Part shown: positions 8,447 through 18,536 of the stretch, piece by piece
Position numbering within the stretch: the first letter of the stretch is position 1
How the letters are laid out: the number at the start of each line of letters is the position of its first letter
From: UBA9926 sp913064795
GTDB taxonomy: Bacteria > Pseudomonadota > Gammaproteobacteria > Pseudomonadales > Azotimanducaceae
NCBI GenBank assembly: GCA_045560765.1
Contig: JBJKZD010000007.1
Span: 62,001-126,000, forward strand
Reading direction: 5' to 3'
DNA length: 64,000 bases
Program-made: the position numbers and the translations under genes
Notes under the pieces: model-generated
Told to the model about the DNA's origin: nothing
Database searches by the model: none
Seen by the model: only the letters and a program-made list of their open reading frames with translations

Positions 8447-11308
8447 ATGCAAGACCGCTTCAAAGCCGAAACCCTCGTTTCGGGAGAAATAACTGGGGTG
8501 AACGCAGCTTACGTTGAGGCCTTGTATGAGGCCTACTTAAAAGACCCTAGCGACTGCTCGCCCTCTTGGCGGGCTTATTTTGATGGCCTTCCTCCATCAG
8601 GTGACGACGGTCATCAGCAAGACCTGCCTCATTCCACGGTTCAAGAACATTTTCGGCTTTTGGCAAAAAACCAGTCGAGGGTCGTGCCAGCGTCCGCAGC
8701 CTCAGTTTCAAGCCAACATGAGCGCAAACAGTTCTCCGTGGGAGAAATCATTAACGGCTACCGTCGTCGAGGCCATCTAAAGGCGAAGCTTGATCCGCTT
8801 GGCTTGACTCCTCCTGAATCGGTTCCGTCACTAACCCTTGAATACCACGGTCTTTCTGATGCCGATAGAGACACATTGTTTCAAGTGGGTAATCTAGCGA
8901 TGGATCGCCCCCAAGCATCCTTGTCTGAGATCATCACAGCGCTAGAAGAAACTTATTGCGGCTCGATCGGTGCGGAATACATGCACATCACGGATCAGAC
9001 GGAACAAACCTGGGTTCAAGAACGCATGGAACGGTCTCGTACAAAGCCTTACTACGGACAAGGGACTAAGCGTCGATTGCTGGACCGTATCCTGGCCGCG
9101 GAGGGGTTAGAGCAGTATTTGGGTAAAAAATATCCCGGGACGAAGCGGTTTGGACTGGAGGGTGCCGAGACCTTTATCTGTTGCCTGGCAGAACTGATCC
9201 ATCGCGCGGGTGCTTCAGGCGTCGTTGAAACCGTGATTGGTATGGCCCATCGGGGCAGGCTAAACGTTCTGGTCAATCTGCTAGGCAAGGACCCTGAGGC
9301 TTTGTTCGACGAATTTGAGGGCCGCTATGTCCCCTCGGAAGGCTCTGGTGATGTGAAATACCACCAAGGTTTTTCCTCTAACCTAATGACCCCCGGCGGA
9401 GAGATGCACCTAGCGCTAGGTTTTAATCCAAGCCATCTTGAGATCGCTGCGCCGGTCATCGCAGGCTCGGTTCGAGCGCGAATGGATCGACGTGAAGATG
9501 CCCTTGGGGACAAGGTTTTGGCGATCAACGTACATGGCGATGCCGCATTTGCTGGGCAGGGTGTGGTCATGGAGACGTTTCAGATGTCCCAGACCCGCGG
9601 TTTTTATACCGGCGGCACGCTTCACATCATTATCAATAATCAAATCGGTTACACCATCAGCGAACCCTCTGATGCACGATCAACCCGTTACTGCACTGAA
9701 GTTGCAAAAATGGTTCAAGCGCCGATCTTTCATGTGAATGGTGATGATCCGGTGGCGGTGCTCTTTGTTTCGCAATTGGCGCTCGATTATCGAATGACTT
9801 TTAAGAAGGATGTGGTCATCGATATTGTCTGCTATCGCCGTCGTGGCCATAATGAAGGAGATGAGCCAGCGATTACGCAACCGAAGATGTACGAGGCGAT
9901 TCGCAAGCACCCCACCACGTTATCGCAATTTTCGCAGCAACTGATTCAAGAGGGCGCAATCGACCTTGCCGAATATGAGCGCCGGATCATCGCTTATCGG
10001 GATGCCCTCGATGAGGGTAAAGCCGTGGCTTGGGATTATTTGCAAGAACCGAACACGAAGCTCTACGTGGACTGGACACCGCACCTCGGACATGACTGGG
10101 ATGCACCCTCGGATACTCGATTTGACAAATCTCGGTTGAAGGCGCTTTCGAGCGCGATGACAGAGACGGCAGAATCAACATCGCTACACCGCCAGGTTAA
10201 GAAAATTATTGCCGATCGGAAAGCGATGAGTGAAGGCGAGATACCCTGCAACTGGGGATACGCCGAAATGATGGCCTATGCGAGTCTTCTGGACCAAGGG
10301 TTTAATGTGCGGTTGACAGGGCAGGATGTTGGGCGCGGTACCTTCGCACATCGTCATGCGGTTTTACATGACCAGCAGACCGGTGAAGCGGTTATTCCGA
10401 TCCAGCGTTTAGGCACTGACGGACGGTTTGTGCTTTACGACTCACTCCTTTCAGAGGAGGCCGTGCTTGCCTTTGAGTACGGCTATTCACAGACGAGCCC
10501 GGGTACTTTGGTGATCTGGGAAGCTCAGTTCGGCGACTTTGCCAATGGTGCTCAGGTGGTCATTGATCAGTTTATTACCAGTGGCGAGCATAAGTGGGCA
10601 CGCTTATCAGGCTTAACGTTGTTGCTGCCTCATGGTTACGAGGGCGCCGGACCAGAGCATTCATCTGCGCGACTTGAACGTTATCTCCAACTCTCCGCCG
10701 AGCACAATATTCAGGTGTGTGTGCCAACAACACCCGCACAGATGTTCCACTTATTACGGCGACAAATGATCAGCCCCTGTCGGAAACCGCTGATTGTCCT
10801 GACGCCAAAGAGCTTGTTGCGACATCCAGATGCGATTTCTTCGGTCAGCGCATTAACCGACGGTCAGTTTGATCCCGTGTTGGCAGATCAAAGCCGTGAA
10901 GAAGCGGCGGAGCGAGTTACGCGAGTGATTTTATGCAGCGGTAAGGTCTATTACGATCTGTTGAATGCGAGAGATGGGAAAGATCTCAATCATGTCGCGA
11001 TTATTCGAGTTGAGCAGCTCTATCCGTTTCCCGAAATGGTTCTTGAGGAGGCAGTCAGAGCCTATACCGAAATTTCAGAAGTCATTTGGTGTCAGGAAGA
11101 GCCGATGAATCAAGGTGCTTGGTATAGTAGCCAACACCATATGCGCAGGACCTTGCTCAGAATTGACGACAATCTGCACCTTAAATTCGCAGGTCGTCCT
11201 GCATCTGCGGCCCCTGCAGCAGGTAACATGGGATTGCACCAATCTCAGCAGGACACACTGGTTGAGCTCGCGCTCTCAGGTGACATCGAAGATTTCGATC
11301 TTCTCTAA
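8447..11308 (+). CDS. sucA: 2-oxoglutarate dehydrogenase E1 component
   Basis: Thiamine-diphosphate-dependent decarboxylase subunit of the 2-oxoglutarate dehydrogenase complex (2-oxoglutarate to succinyl-CoA). 953 residues versus 933 in E. coli. The N-terminus shows the E1o arm (AAYVEALYEAYLKDPSDCS) that contacts E2. Further motifs: VIGMAHRGRLNVL, FNPSHLEI, the ThDP/Mg site GDAAFAGQGVV, YRRRGHNEGDEPA and GQDVGRGTFAHRHAVL. The frame is uninterrupted. It ends 18 bases before sucB, and both belong to the sdh-suc block. Confidence 0.97.
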   Translation: MQDRFKAETLVSGEITGVNAAYVEALYEAYLKDPSDCSPSWRAYFDGLPPSGDDGHQQDLPHSTVQEHFRLLAKNQSRVVPASAASVSSQHERKQFSVGEIINGYRRRGHLKAKLDPLGLTPPESVPSLTLEYHGLSDADRDTLFQVGNLAMDRPQASLSEIITALEETYCGSIGAEYMHITDQTEQTWVQERMERSRTKPYYGQGTKRRLLDRILAAEGLEQYLGKKYPGTKRFGLEGAETFICCLAELIHRAGASGVVETVIGMAHRGRLNVLVNLLGKDPEALFDEFEGRYVPSEGSGDVKYHQGFSSNLMTPGGEMHLALGFNPSHLEIAAPVIAGSVRARMDRREDALGDKVLAINVHGDAAFAGQGVVMETFQMSQTRGFYTGGTLHIIINNQIGYTISEPSDARSTRYCTEVAKMVQAPIFHVNGDDPVAVLFVSQLALDYRMTFKKDVVIDIVCYRRRGHNEGDEPAITQPKMYEAIRKHPTTLSQFSQQLIQEGAIDLAEYERRIIAYRDALDEGKAVAWDYLQEPNTKLYVDWTPHLGHDWDAPSDTRFDKSRLKALSSAMTETAESTSLHRQVKKIIADRKAMSEGEIPCNWGYAEMMAYASLLDQGFNVRLTGQDVGRGTFAHRHAVLHDQQTGEAVIPIQRLGTDGRFVLYDSLLSEEAVLAFEYGYSQTSPGTLVIWEAQFGDFANGAQVVIDQFITSGEHKWARLSGLTLLLPHGYEGAGPEHSSARLERYLQLSAEHNIQVCVPTTPAQMFHLLRRQMISPCRKPLIVLTPKSLLRHPDAISSVSALTDGQFDPVLADQSREEAAERVTRVILCSGKVYYDLLNARDGKDLNHVAIIRVEQLYPFPEMVLEEAVRAYTEISEVIWCQEEPMNQGAWYSSQHHMRRTLLRIDDNLHLKFAGRPASAAPAAGNMGLHQSQQDTLVELALSGDIEDFDLL

Positions 11309-11326
11309 AACAGGAAGAAAAGTATC

Positions 11327-12617
11327 ATGGAGATTAAAGCCCCAGTTTTTCCAGAGTCCATTGCCGATGGAGAGGTCGCAATGTGGCATGTTGCTGAAGG
11401 GGACTGGGTGACTCGCGATCAAAGTCTTGTTGATATCGAAACAGACAAGGTTGTCTTGGAAGTGGTTGCTCCATCTTCCGGTCGGTTAACCAAGATTGTA
11501 AAAAACACCGGCGCCCTGGTTGTGTCGGAGGAACTCCTGGCGGAATTTGAAGCGGGAGAATCCGGCGGTGAATCTGTAGGGGAGAGTGAGGTGAATCAGC
11601 CCCATTTAGGTTCAGAGAGCACGAACATTGATGAGTCTGGGATTGGTCAGCTTGTCATTGACGAGCCGGTGATCGATGAATCACCGAAACCAGTCAGTTC
11701 CGAGCAGGCACCCGCCTATCCGGCCTCGAGCCCATCAGCGCGAAAATTAGCAGAGGAAACCGGACTTGATTTAAGTCGAGTCAAAGGGACAGGAAAAAGC
11801 GGCCTAGTGACGAAAGAAGATGTGATTCAAGCCGTAGCCAAAGCGCAACACATTGGTGCCAAACCGCTTGCTTTGCAAAGCGAGCAAGAGGATCACCCCT
11901 CAGAAGGTACAGAGCGGATAGAACGTCGCGTGCCGATGACTCGACTCAGAGCGAGTATTGCAAAGCGTTTGGTTGAGGCGCAGCAAACCGCAGCGATGCT
12001 CACCACTTTCAACGAAGTAGATATGTCGGCGATCATGGATTTGCGTAGCCGTTACAAAGGCCGAATTCCAAGCTGCCCACAATGGAACCCGGTTGGGGTT
12101 CATGTCGTTCTTCGTAAGAGCTTGCACCGAAGCCTTGAAGCGATTCCCGGCGGTCAATGCCTCAATCGACGGAAGCGATATTGTTTATCACGGTTACCAA
12201 GATATTGGCGTAGCGGTATCGTCTCCTCGGGGTCTAGTGGTGCCTATTATTCGAGACACCGACAGTTTGACCCTCGCTGAAGTTGAGGAGCAAATCCGAC
12301 GATTTGGTGAAAAAGCTGAAGCGGGTAAGTTGACTCTAGATGAGATGGCAGGCGGAACTTTCACGATATCCAATGGTGGGGTCTTTGGCTCAATGTTATC
12401 GACGCCTATTTTGACGCCGCCTCAGACCGCAATTTTAGGGATGCATAAAATCCAAGAACGCCCGGTCGCTCTCAATGGTGAGGTCGTGATACGACCTATG
12501 ATGTATCTGGCCCTTTCTTATGACCATCGATTGATCGATGGGCAGGAGGCAGTGCGGTTCCTGGTGACAGTCAAAGAATTTTTAGAGGAACCAGCAAGAA
12601 TTTTGCTTGATATATAA
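11327..12617 (+). CDS. sucB: 2-oxoglutarate dehydrogenase E2 (succinyltransferase), interrupted by a one-base frameshift
   Basis: Dihydrolipoyl succinyltransferase core of the OGDH complex. The frame from 11327 encodes the lipoyl domain (DIETDKVVLEV, Lys41 lipoylated) and the E1/E3-binding domain (about residues 130-167), then the start of the catalytic domain to MDLRSRYK, and goes out of register at about 12059. The next frame continues without gap as AEFQAAHNGTRLGFMSFFV to NGGVFGS, the catalytic SYDHRLIDG and a normal C-terminus at 12617. Removing one base near 12059 restores a 429-residue protein. Conservation on both sides suggests a sequence error or a very recent mutation. No slippery-site and stop architecture of programmed frameshifting is seen. 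Confidence 0.9.
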
Positions 12618-12703
12618 GCGTTATAGCCCGTTACAGGCGATGACCTTGGGTGTTTTCAAGGTCCTATTGAGACTGGAGCGGTCGCTGGCAATGGAGAAAG
12701 ATC

Positions 12704-14165
12704 ATGAGTGAGAAGTTTGATGTCGTGGTTGTTGGGGCAGGCCCTGCGGGATACCACGCGGCCATTCGTGCGGCCCAGCTTGGATTCAATACCTTGTGCG
12801 TTGATCAATGGTTGAACGAGAAAGGCGAGCTTCAGCCCGGCGGAACTTGTTTGAACGTGGGGTGTATTCCCTCGAAAGCCTTACTCGATGCCTCGCATAA
12901 ATATTCGCAAGCAAAATCCGGTTTTCCAGCCCTAGGCATCCAGACTAAAGGGTTGGCGATCGATGTCGCTCAGATGCAAAAGCATAAGCGGTCGGTGGTT
13001 GCGTCGCTGACCCAAGGGGTCTCTGGGTTGCTCAAATCCAATGGCGTTGTGGTGATGTCGGGTCACGCAAAGCTCGGTGCAGGCAAACAAGTCACGGTAT
13101 CCTCTGATCAGGCCAGCCCTGTTGTAGTCCAAGCCGAGCATGTCATCCTGGCTCCGGGTTCTAGTCCCATCGATATCGAAGCCTGCCGGTGCGACGATGA
13201 CATCGTGGTTGATTCAACCGGTGCCCTTGAATTTGAGGGTGTTCCAAAGCGGTTGGGCATTATTGGTGCAGGAGTGATTGGGCTTGAGCTAGGCAGTGTT
13301 TGGAGTCGGCTAGGTTCGGAGGTTGTGCTTCTTGAAGCCATGGATTCATTTTTGCCGGGCGCTGACACCCAAGTCGCTAAAGAAGCGCTGAAACAATTTA
13401 AACGCCAAAAGCTTGATATTCGACTTGGGGCCAAGGTGGTAGACAGTCAAAAAAGTGGCACTCAGGTCGTGGTCAGATATGAAGATTCTGAGGGCACCCA
13501 GTCCGAGACGTTTGACCGAATCGTGGTCGCCGTTGGCAGGCGGCCTCAAACCGCTGATCTGCTGGCGAGTGACTCTGGGGTTAGCTTGGACGCGAGAGGT
13601 TTTATCGAAGTTGATGAACATTGCCAGACTGGAGCCCCCGGGGTGTTCGCAGTGGGGGATGCGGTGCGCGGCGCAATGCTCGCCCACAAGGGGATGGAAG
13701 AGGGGTTGATGGTTGCCGAGCGGATCAAAGGCAAAAAACCTCAGGTGGATTATGACACCGTCCCGATGGTTATCTACACGCACCCGGAAATTGCCTGGGT
13801 AGGACAGACTGAAGATGGGCTCAAGCAAAAAGGGATTGAATTCAATGTAGGCGTTTTTCCAATGGCGGCCAGTGGACGTGGAATGGCCAGTCAAGAAACA
13901 GCTGGCCTCGTGAAGGTCATCGCCGATTCTGCAAGTGACCGTGATACTTGGGGTCCATATGATTGGGGCGCACGCTTCTGAGCTTATCGCAGAAGCGGTG
14001 ATCGCGATGGAATTTGGTGCTTCAGCGGAGGATATTGGGCTGACAATGTTTGCGCATCCAACGATTTCGGAAGGTTTTCATGAGGCTGCACTTGCAGTTT
14101 CGGGCCATGCCATTCATATTGCGAACCCGCAAGCGCCGCTGAAACAAAATGGGCCCGGTGGGTAG
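12704..14165 (+). CDS. lpd: Dihydrolipoyl dehydrogenase (E3), interrupted by a one-base frameshift
   Basis: Flavoprotein that reoxidises the lipoyl arm of E2 with NAD+. The first frame shows VVVVGAGPAGYHAA (FAD), the redox disulfide GGTCLNVGCIPSK, the NAD fold IGAGVIGLELGSVW and AVGDAVRG. At about 13943 the register is lost (frame 1 stops at 13981); the neighbouring frame picks up exactly with ILGVHMIGAHASELI and the catalytic HPTISEGFHEAA. One extra base in CGTGATA at 13940-13946 explains this; the repaired protein is 486 residues, typical for Lpd (about 478). Ribosome-binding site TGGAGAAAG precedes the ATG at 12704. Sequence error is the most likely explanation. Confidence 0.9.
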
Positions 14166-14390
14166 ACTGATTTTGGGTAGGGGTGAATTAGAAAGGGATC
14201 GGAAGCATTTACGGTGAGCTTAGGGTTCGTGAATAGGCGCCTTAGACATGCAGGTCGGGGTGACGATGAGCTCAGGATGGAATCCAATGCCAATGTTCAG
14301 GTGCCAAAAGCCAAGAGCGAAAACCAAGAGCGATAAATCAGAAGCTAAATTTAGAAAACAACTGTCACAAAAGATAAAGGAAACTAGGAT

Positions 14391-15560
14391 ATGAATCTTC
14401 ATGAGTATCAGGCAAAACAGCTCTTTGCGGAGTACGGTCTGCCCGTCTCAGCAGGCATCGCCGTAGAATCGGGTGACGAGGCTGTTGCTGCAGCCGAAGA
14501 GATCGGCGGCGACCGATGGGTAGTTAAAGCGCAGGTTCATGCCGGGGGGCGCGGAAAGGCTGGCGGTGTCAAATTGTTTTCGGATCTCTCGGAGATCAAG
14601 ACATTTGCAGACAGTCTCATGGGGACCCGTTTGGTGACCTTCCAGACGGACGAGCATGGACAGCCTGTTTCAAAAATTTTTGTTGAGACGTGCACAGACA
14701 TCGCTCGTGAGCTTTATCTTGGCGCAGTCATCGATCGCTCCAGCCGCCGTATCGTTTTCATGGCCTCAACTGAGGGTGGCGTTGAGATCGAGAAAGTGGC
14801 CGAGGAGACTCCGGATAAAATTCTTAAAGCCGTGGTCGATCCCGCGCTCGGCGGGCAGGCTTTTCAAGGTCGAGAATTGGCCTTCAAGCTTGGACTAGAG
14901 GGAAAGCAAGTTAATCAGTTTGCTCAGGTTTTTGTGGCACTTTCAAAAATGTTTGTTGAAAGAGATTTGTCATTGCTCGAGATTAACCCGCTTGTGGTTA
15001 CCGACAGTGGCGATATTCATTGCCTCGATGCCAAGGTTTCGATCGATGGCAATGCCTTATTTCGGCAAAAGTCTCTGGCCGCAATGAATGATCCAACGCA
15101 AGAGGATGAGCGCGAGGCGCAAGCCGCAGAATTCGGCCTGAATTACGTCGCGCTTGAGGGCAATATCGGTTGCATGGTCAACGGCGCGGGTTTGGCAATG
15201 GGAACCATGGATCTGGTCAAATTATTCGGTGGTCAGCCCGCTAACTTTTTGGACGTTGGTGGTGGTGCTACCAAGGAGGCCGTGAGTGAGGCCTTTAAAA
15301 TTATCCTCTCTGACACGGCGGTCAAGGCGGTGTTGATCAATATCTTTGGGGGCATTGTGCGCTGCGATATTATCGCTGAGGGGATTATCGGTGCTGTCAA
15401 GGAAGTGGGAGTGAACGTTCCTGTGGTGGTGCGCTTCGAAGGAAATAACGCGGCGGTTGGAGTTAAAACGTTGGCGGACAGTGATGTTGAGATTATTGCT
15501 GCGACGAGTTTGACGGATGCTGTGGAACAAGTGGTCAAGGCAGCTGGAGGTGCGTCATGA
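14391..15560 (+). CDS. sucC: Succinyl-CoA ligase (ADP/GDP-forming) beta subunit
   Basis: 389 residues (E. coli 388). With SucD converts succinyl-CoA to succinate with substrate-level phosphorylation. Motifs: MNLHEYQAKQLFAEYG start, the ATP-grasp segment VVKAQVHAGGRGKAGGVK, LLEINPLVVT, and FLDVGGGATKEAV with NIFGGIVRCD in the C-terminal domain. The ATG has an AAAGGAAACTAGG site upstream. The last four bases overlap sucD. A gap of 225 bases separates it from lpd; nothing is recognised in that gap. Confidence 0.97.
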   Translation: MNLHEYQAKQLFAEYGLPVSAGIAVESGDEAVAAAEEIGGDRWVVKAQVHAGGRGKAGGVKLFSDLSEIKTFADSLMGTRLVTFQTDEHGQPVSKIFVETCTDIARELYLGAVIDRSSRRIVFMASTEGGVEIEKVAEETPDKILKAVVDPALGGQAFQGRELAFKLGLEGKQVNQFAQVFVALSKMFVERDLSLLEINPLVVTDSGDIHCLDAKVSIDGNALFRQKSLAAMNDPTQEDEREAQAAEFGLNYVALEGNIGCMVNGAGLAMGTMDLVKLFGGQPANFLDVGGGATKEAVSEAFKIILSDTAVKAVLINIFGGIVRCDIIAEGIIGAVKEVGVNVPVVVRFEGNNAAVGVKTLADSDVEIIAATSLTDAVEQVVKAAGGAS

Positions 15561-16432
15561 GCGTTTTAGTCGATCAAAATACAAAGGTCATTTGCCAAGG
15601 CTTTACGGGAGCTCAGGGCACCCTGCATTCAGAGCAAGCGCTGGCTTATGGCACTCAGATGGTCGGTGGTATAACGCCAGGAAAGGGCGGCCAATCGCAT
15701 TTGGGACTGCCCGTGTTCGATACGGTCGCTGATGCTGTTACTGAGACAGGTGCTGATGCTTCAGTGATTTATGTGCCAGCGCCATTTGCCAAAGACGGAA
15801 TCCTAGAAGCTGCAGCGGCGGGCATCAAGCTGATCGTGTGTATCACAGAGGGGCTTCCCACTCTGGACATGCTCGCGGTGAAGGTTCGAGTTGATGAAAT
15901 GGGTGTGCGGTTGATCGGGCCAAATTGTCCAGGCGTCATCACTCCGGGGCAGTGCAAGATAGGGATTATGCCAGGTGACATCCACCTGCCGGGGAAGGTG
16001 GGGATCGTATCGCGATCAGGGACCCTAACCTATGAAGCTGTAAAGCAGACGACAGACCTGGGGTTTGGTCAAAGCACTTGTGTTGGTATCGGCGGGGACC
16101 CGATTCCAGGTAGTAATTTTATCGACATTCTCGAATTGTTTGAGAATGATCCGGGGACCGAGGCGATTGTCATGGTTGGAGAAATTGGGGGTAATGCAGA
16201 AGAAGAAGCCGCTGATTTTATCAAGTCGAATGTCACAAAGCCTGTGGTCAGCTATATCGCCGGTGTAACCGCGCCGCCTGGAAAAAGAATGGGTCATGCC
16301 GGAGCCATTATCGCGGGCGGCAAAGGGACTGCCGATGATAAGTTTGCCGCTTTGAATGCGGCCGGCGTATCGACGGTTAAGAGCCTCGCTGCGATAGGCG
16401 ATGCCCTAAAGGAAATTACAGGCTGGAATTGA
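15557..16432 (+). CDS. sucD: Succinyl-CoA ligase alpha subunit
   Basis: 291 residues (E. coli 289). N-terminal CoA-binding Rossmann fold (KVICQGFTGAQGTLHSEQA) and the phosphorylated His in GHAGAIIAGGKGTA near the C-terminus. PNCPGVITPGQCKIGIMPG is a family signature. The ATG overlaps the sucC stop (ATGA), giving coupled translation and stoichiometric subunits. A strong intrinsic terminator 22 bases downstream closes the TCA block. Confidence 0.97.
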   Translation: MSVLVDQNTKVICQGFTGAQGTLHSEQALAYGTQMVGGITPGKGGQSHLGLPVFDTVADAVTETGADASVIYVPAPFAKDGILEAAAAGIKLIVCITEGLPTLDMLAVKVRVDEMGVRLIGPNCPGVITPGQCKIGIMPGDIHLPGKVGIVSRSGTLTYEAVKQTTDLGFGQSTCVGIGGDPIPGSNFIDILELFENDPGTEAIVMVGEIGGNAEEEAADFIKSNVTKPVVSYIAGVTAPPGKRMGHAGAIIAGGKGTADDKFAALNAAGVSTVKSLAAIGDALKEITGWN

Positions 16433-16454
16433 GACAGGGTAGCGGTGAGCGAAG

Positions 16455-16480
16455 AAAAGCGGCGTTCAGCCGCTTTTTTT
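16455..16480 (+). terminator. Intrinsic terminator after sucD
   Basis: Stem AAAAGCGGC paired with GCCGCTTTT around a five-base loop GTTCA, continuing into a run of T to 16480. This is the clearest rho-independent terminator in the window and marks the end of the sdh-suc transcription block. Confidence 0.9.
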
Positions 16481-16501
16481 ATGAGGGTTCTCGCTCGGGG
16501 G

Positions 16502-16528
16502 TTGAAAAAGTAGAAGGCGGCCCCAAAA
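16502..16528 (+). promoter_or_regulatory. htpG: Candidate sigma32 (heat-shock) promoter of htpG
   Basis: TTGAAA at 16502-16507, a 13-base spacer, then CCCCAAAA at 16521-16528. The established RpoH consensus is roughly CTTGAA, 13-15 bases, CCCCATNT, so the -35 matches very well and the -10 core CCCCA is exact. The leader to the htpG ATG at 16643 would be about 105 bases. htpG is a classical RpoH regulon member, which supports the call. Confidence 0.75.
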
Positions 16529-16559
16529 CAGGGAAAACGATGGGGCAGAGAACGACAGT

Positions 16560-16591
16560 CAGAGAATCATTGTCTCAGAGAATCATTGTCT
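16560..16591 (+). repeat. Exact 16-bp tandem duplication in the htpG leader
   Basis: The unit CAGAGAATCATTGTCT occurs twice head to tail (16560-16575 and 16576-16591), lying downstream of the sigma32 promoter candidate and upstream of the ribosome-binding site. It would be in the mRNA leader. Function unknown; could be a recent slippage duplication. Confidence 0.9.
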
Positions 16592-16642
16592 TAGATGAAC
16601 AAAGTCTTTGAGACACGACGAGCTAGTATGAGGAGGAAGGCT

Positions 16643-18536
16643 ATGGCGCAAGCCAGCGAAAAAGAAACACTAGGGTTTCAGACCGAAGCAAAGCAGTTAT
16701 TGCAATTGATGATTCATTCTTTGTATTCAAACAAAGAAATATTTCTAAGGGAATTGATCTCGAATGCTTCTGACGCAATCGACAAATTACGGTTCCAAAG
16801 TTTAACAGATGATGCCCCTGACCGCAGAGAGCGGAGACTACGAGATCAAGGTTCACGCCGATGCAGAACAGAAAACATTAGTGATCAGCGACAACGGAAT
16901 TGGGATGAATCGGGACGACGTGATCAGCCATCTTGGCACCATTGCTAAATCGGGCACTGCTGAGTTTCTAGCCGGACTCAGCGGCGATCAAAAAAAGGAC
17001 TCCCAGCTGATTGGTCAGTTCGGAGTCGGGTTCTATTCAGCATTTATCGTTGCCAAGCGGGTGGTCGTCGCGACCCGGCGGGCCGGTGATCCGCCAGAGG
17101 CGGGAGTCCAGTGGACCTCGGCGGGAGAGGCGGATTACGAAATCGAAGCCATCGAAAAAGCGGATCGGGGGACTGAGATTACGTTGCACTTGGGTGCTGA
17201 GCACGAGGAGTTTTTAGAGTATTGGCGCCTACAAAACGTGATTAAAAAGTATGCTGATCATGTGTCAGTTCCAGTGTCGATTTTAAAACCCGCTGAAGGC
17301 GAGGACGAAACTGCGAGCGAGGAAGTGGTCAACAGCGCCACTGCGCTCTGGACGCGCTCTCGATCAGACGTCAAAGACGAGGAGTATCAAGAGTTTTACA
17401 AGCATGTTGCGCATGACTTTCAGGATGCCCTGACTTGGAGTCATAACCGGGTTGAAGGCAAGCTTGATTACACCAGTCTTATTTTTGTGCCCGCTAAGGC
17501 GCCCTTCGATTTATGGAACAGAGAGGCCCCAAAGGGCTTGAAACTGTATGTCCAGCGGGTGTTTATTATGGACGAAGCGGAGCAATTTCTTCCTCTATAT
17601 CTCCGGTTTATTAAGGGCGTGGTTGATTCGAATGATTTGTCGCTGAATGTCTCTCGGGAGATTCTTCAAAAAGATCCGGCGATTGAATCGATGAAGTCGG
17701 CACTGACCAAGCGAGCGCTCGATACGCTTGAAAAGTTGGCAAAAAACGACGCTGAAACTTATCAGAACTTTTGGAGCGAATTCGGACAAGTTCTCAAAGA
17801 GGGGCCGGCTGAGGATTTTGCGAATAAAGAGAAGATCGCAGGCTTATTGCGTTTCTCAACAACGCACACCGGAGACGAAGCGCAGAATCAATCGTTGAAA
17901 GACTATGTCGAACGGATGAAGCCCGAGCAAGACAAGATTTATTATGTGGCTGCAGATAACCACCAAACCGCCGCTAAAAGTCCTCATCTGGAGGTGTTTC
18001 GAGATAAGGGCGTCGAAGTGCTGTTGCTTTCAGATCGCATTGATGAGTGGTTGGTCGGGCACCTAGTAGATTTTGATGGCAAGTCGCTTCAGGACGTCGC
18101 CAAGGGGAGTCTGGATCTTGATCCCAGCGATGAAGCCGCAAAAGCCGAAACCGAAAAATCGGAACAAGCCATGGCGGGTCTCTTAGAGCGGATCAAGGAA
18201 GAGCTCGATGATGCGGTCACCTCGGTGAAAGTCAGTCAACGGCTGACTGAATCACCAGCCTGTCTGGTGGTGGAAGAGGATGAGATGGGCATGCAAATGC
18301 GGAGAATTTTGGAGCAAGCTGGCCAGGCAGTTCCGGAAGCAAAACGAATCTTTGAGATTAATGCGACGCATCCGCTGGTACTTCGTTTAGATGAAGAGCA
18401 GGATATGGACCGCTTTAAAAGCCTGACTCGAGTTCTATTTGACCAGGCGTTGCTCGCTGAGGGAAGCCAGCTTTCCGACCCTGCAAGTTATGTACAGCGC
18501 TTGAATCAGCTATTACTGGATTTGACCACCCAGTAG
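16643..18536 (+). CDS. htpG: Chaperone HtpG (Hsp90), interrupted by a one-base frameshift
   Basis: ATP-dependent cytosolic Hsp90 chaperone. The frame from ATG 16643 (ribosome-binding site AGGAGG) encodes GFQTEAKQLLQLMIHSLYSN, KEIFLRELISNASDAIDKLR and SLTDDA, then loses register in a CCCC run at 16815-16818. The adjacent frame continues LTAESGDYEIKVHADAEQ, ISDNGIGM (ATP site) and runs to the normal end at 18536. Dropping one C gives 630 residues (E. coli 624). The N-terminal ATP-lid motif GQFGVGFYSAFIVA and middle-domain NVSREILQ are intact. Third such single-base lesion in 5 kb, so a consensus error is favoured. Directly followed by sixA (one-base overlap). Confidence 0.9.

Noticed and set aside
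12055..12065. Programmed ribosomal frameshifting in sucB
   Set aside because: No slippery heptamer with stop codon or downstream pseudoknot could be seen, and sucB is not known to use it; two neighbours show the same kind of lesion.
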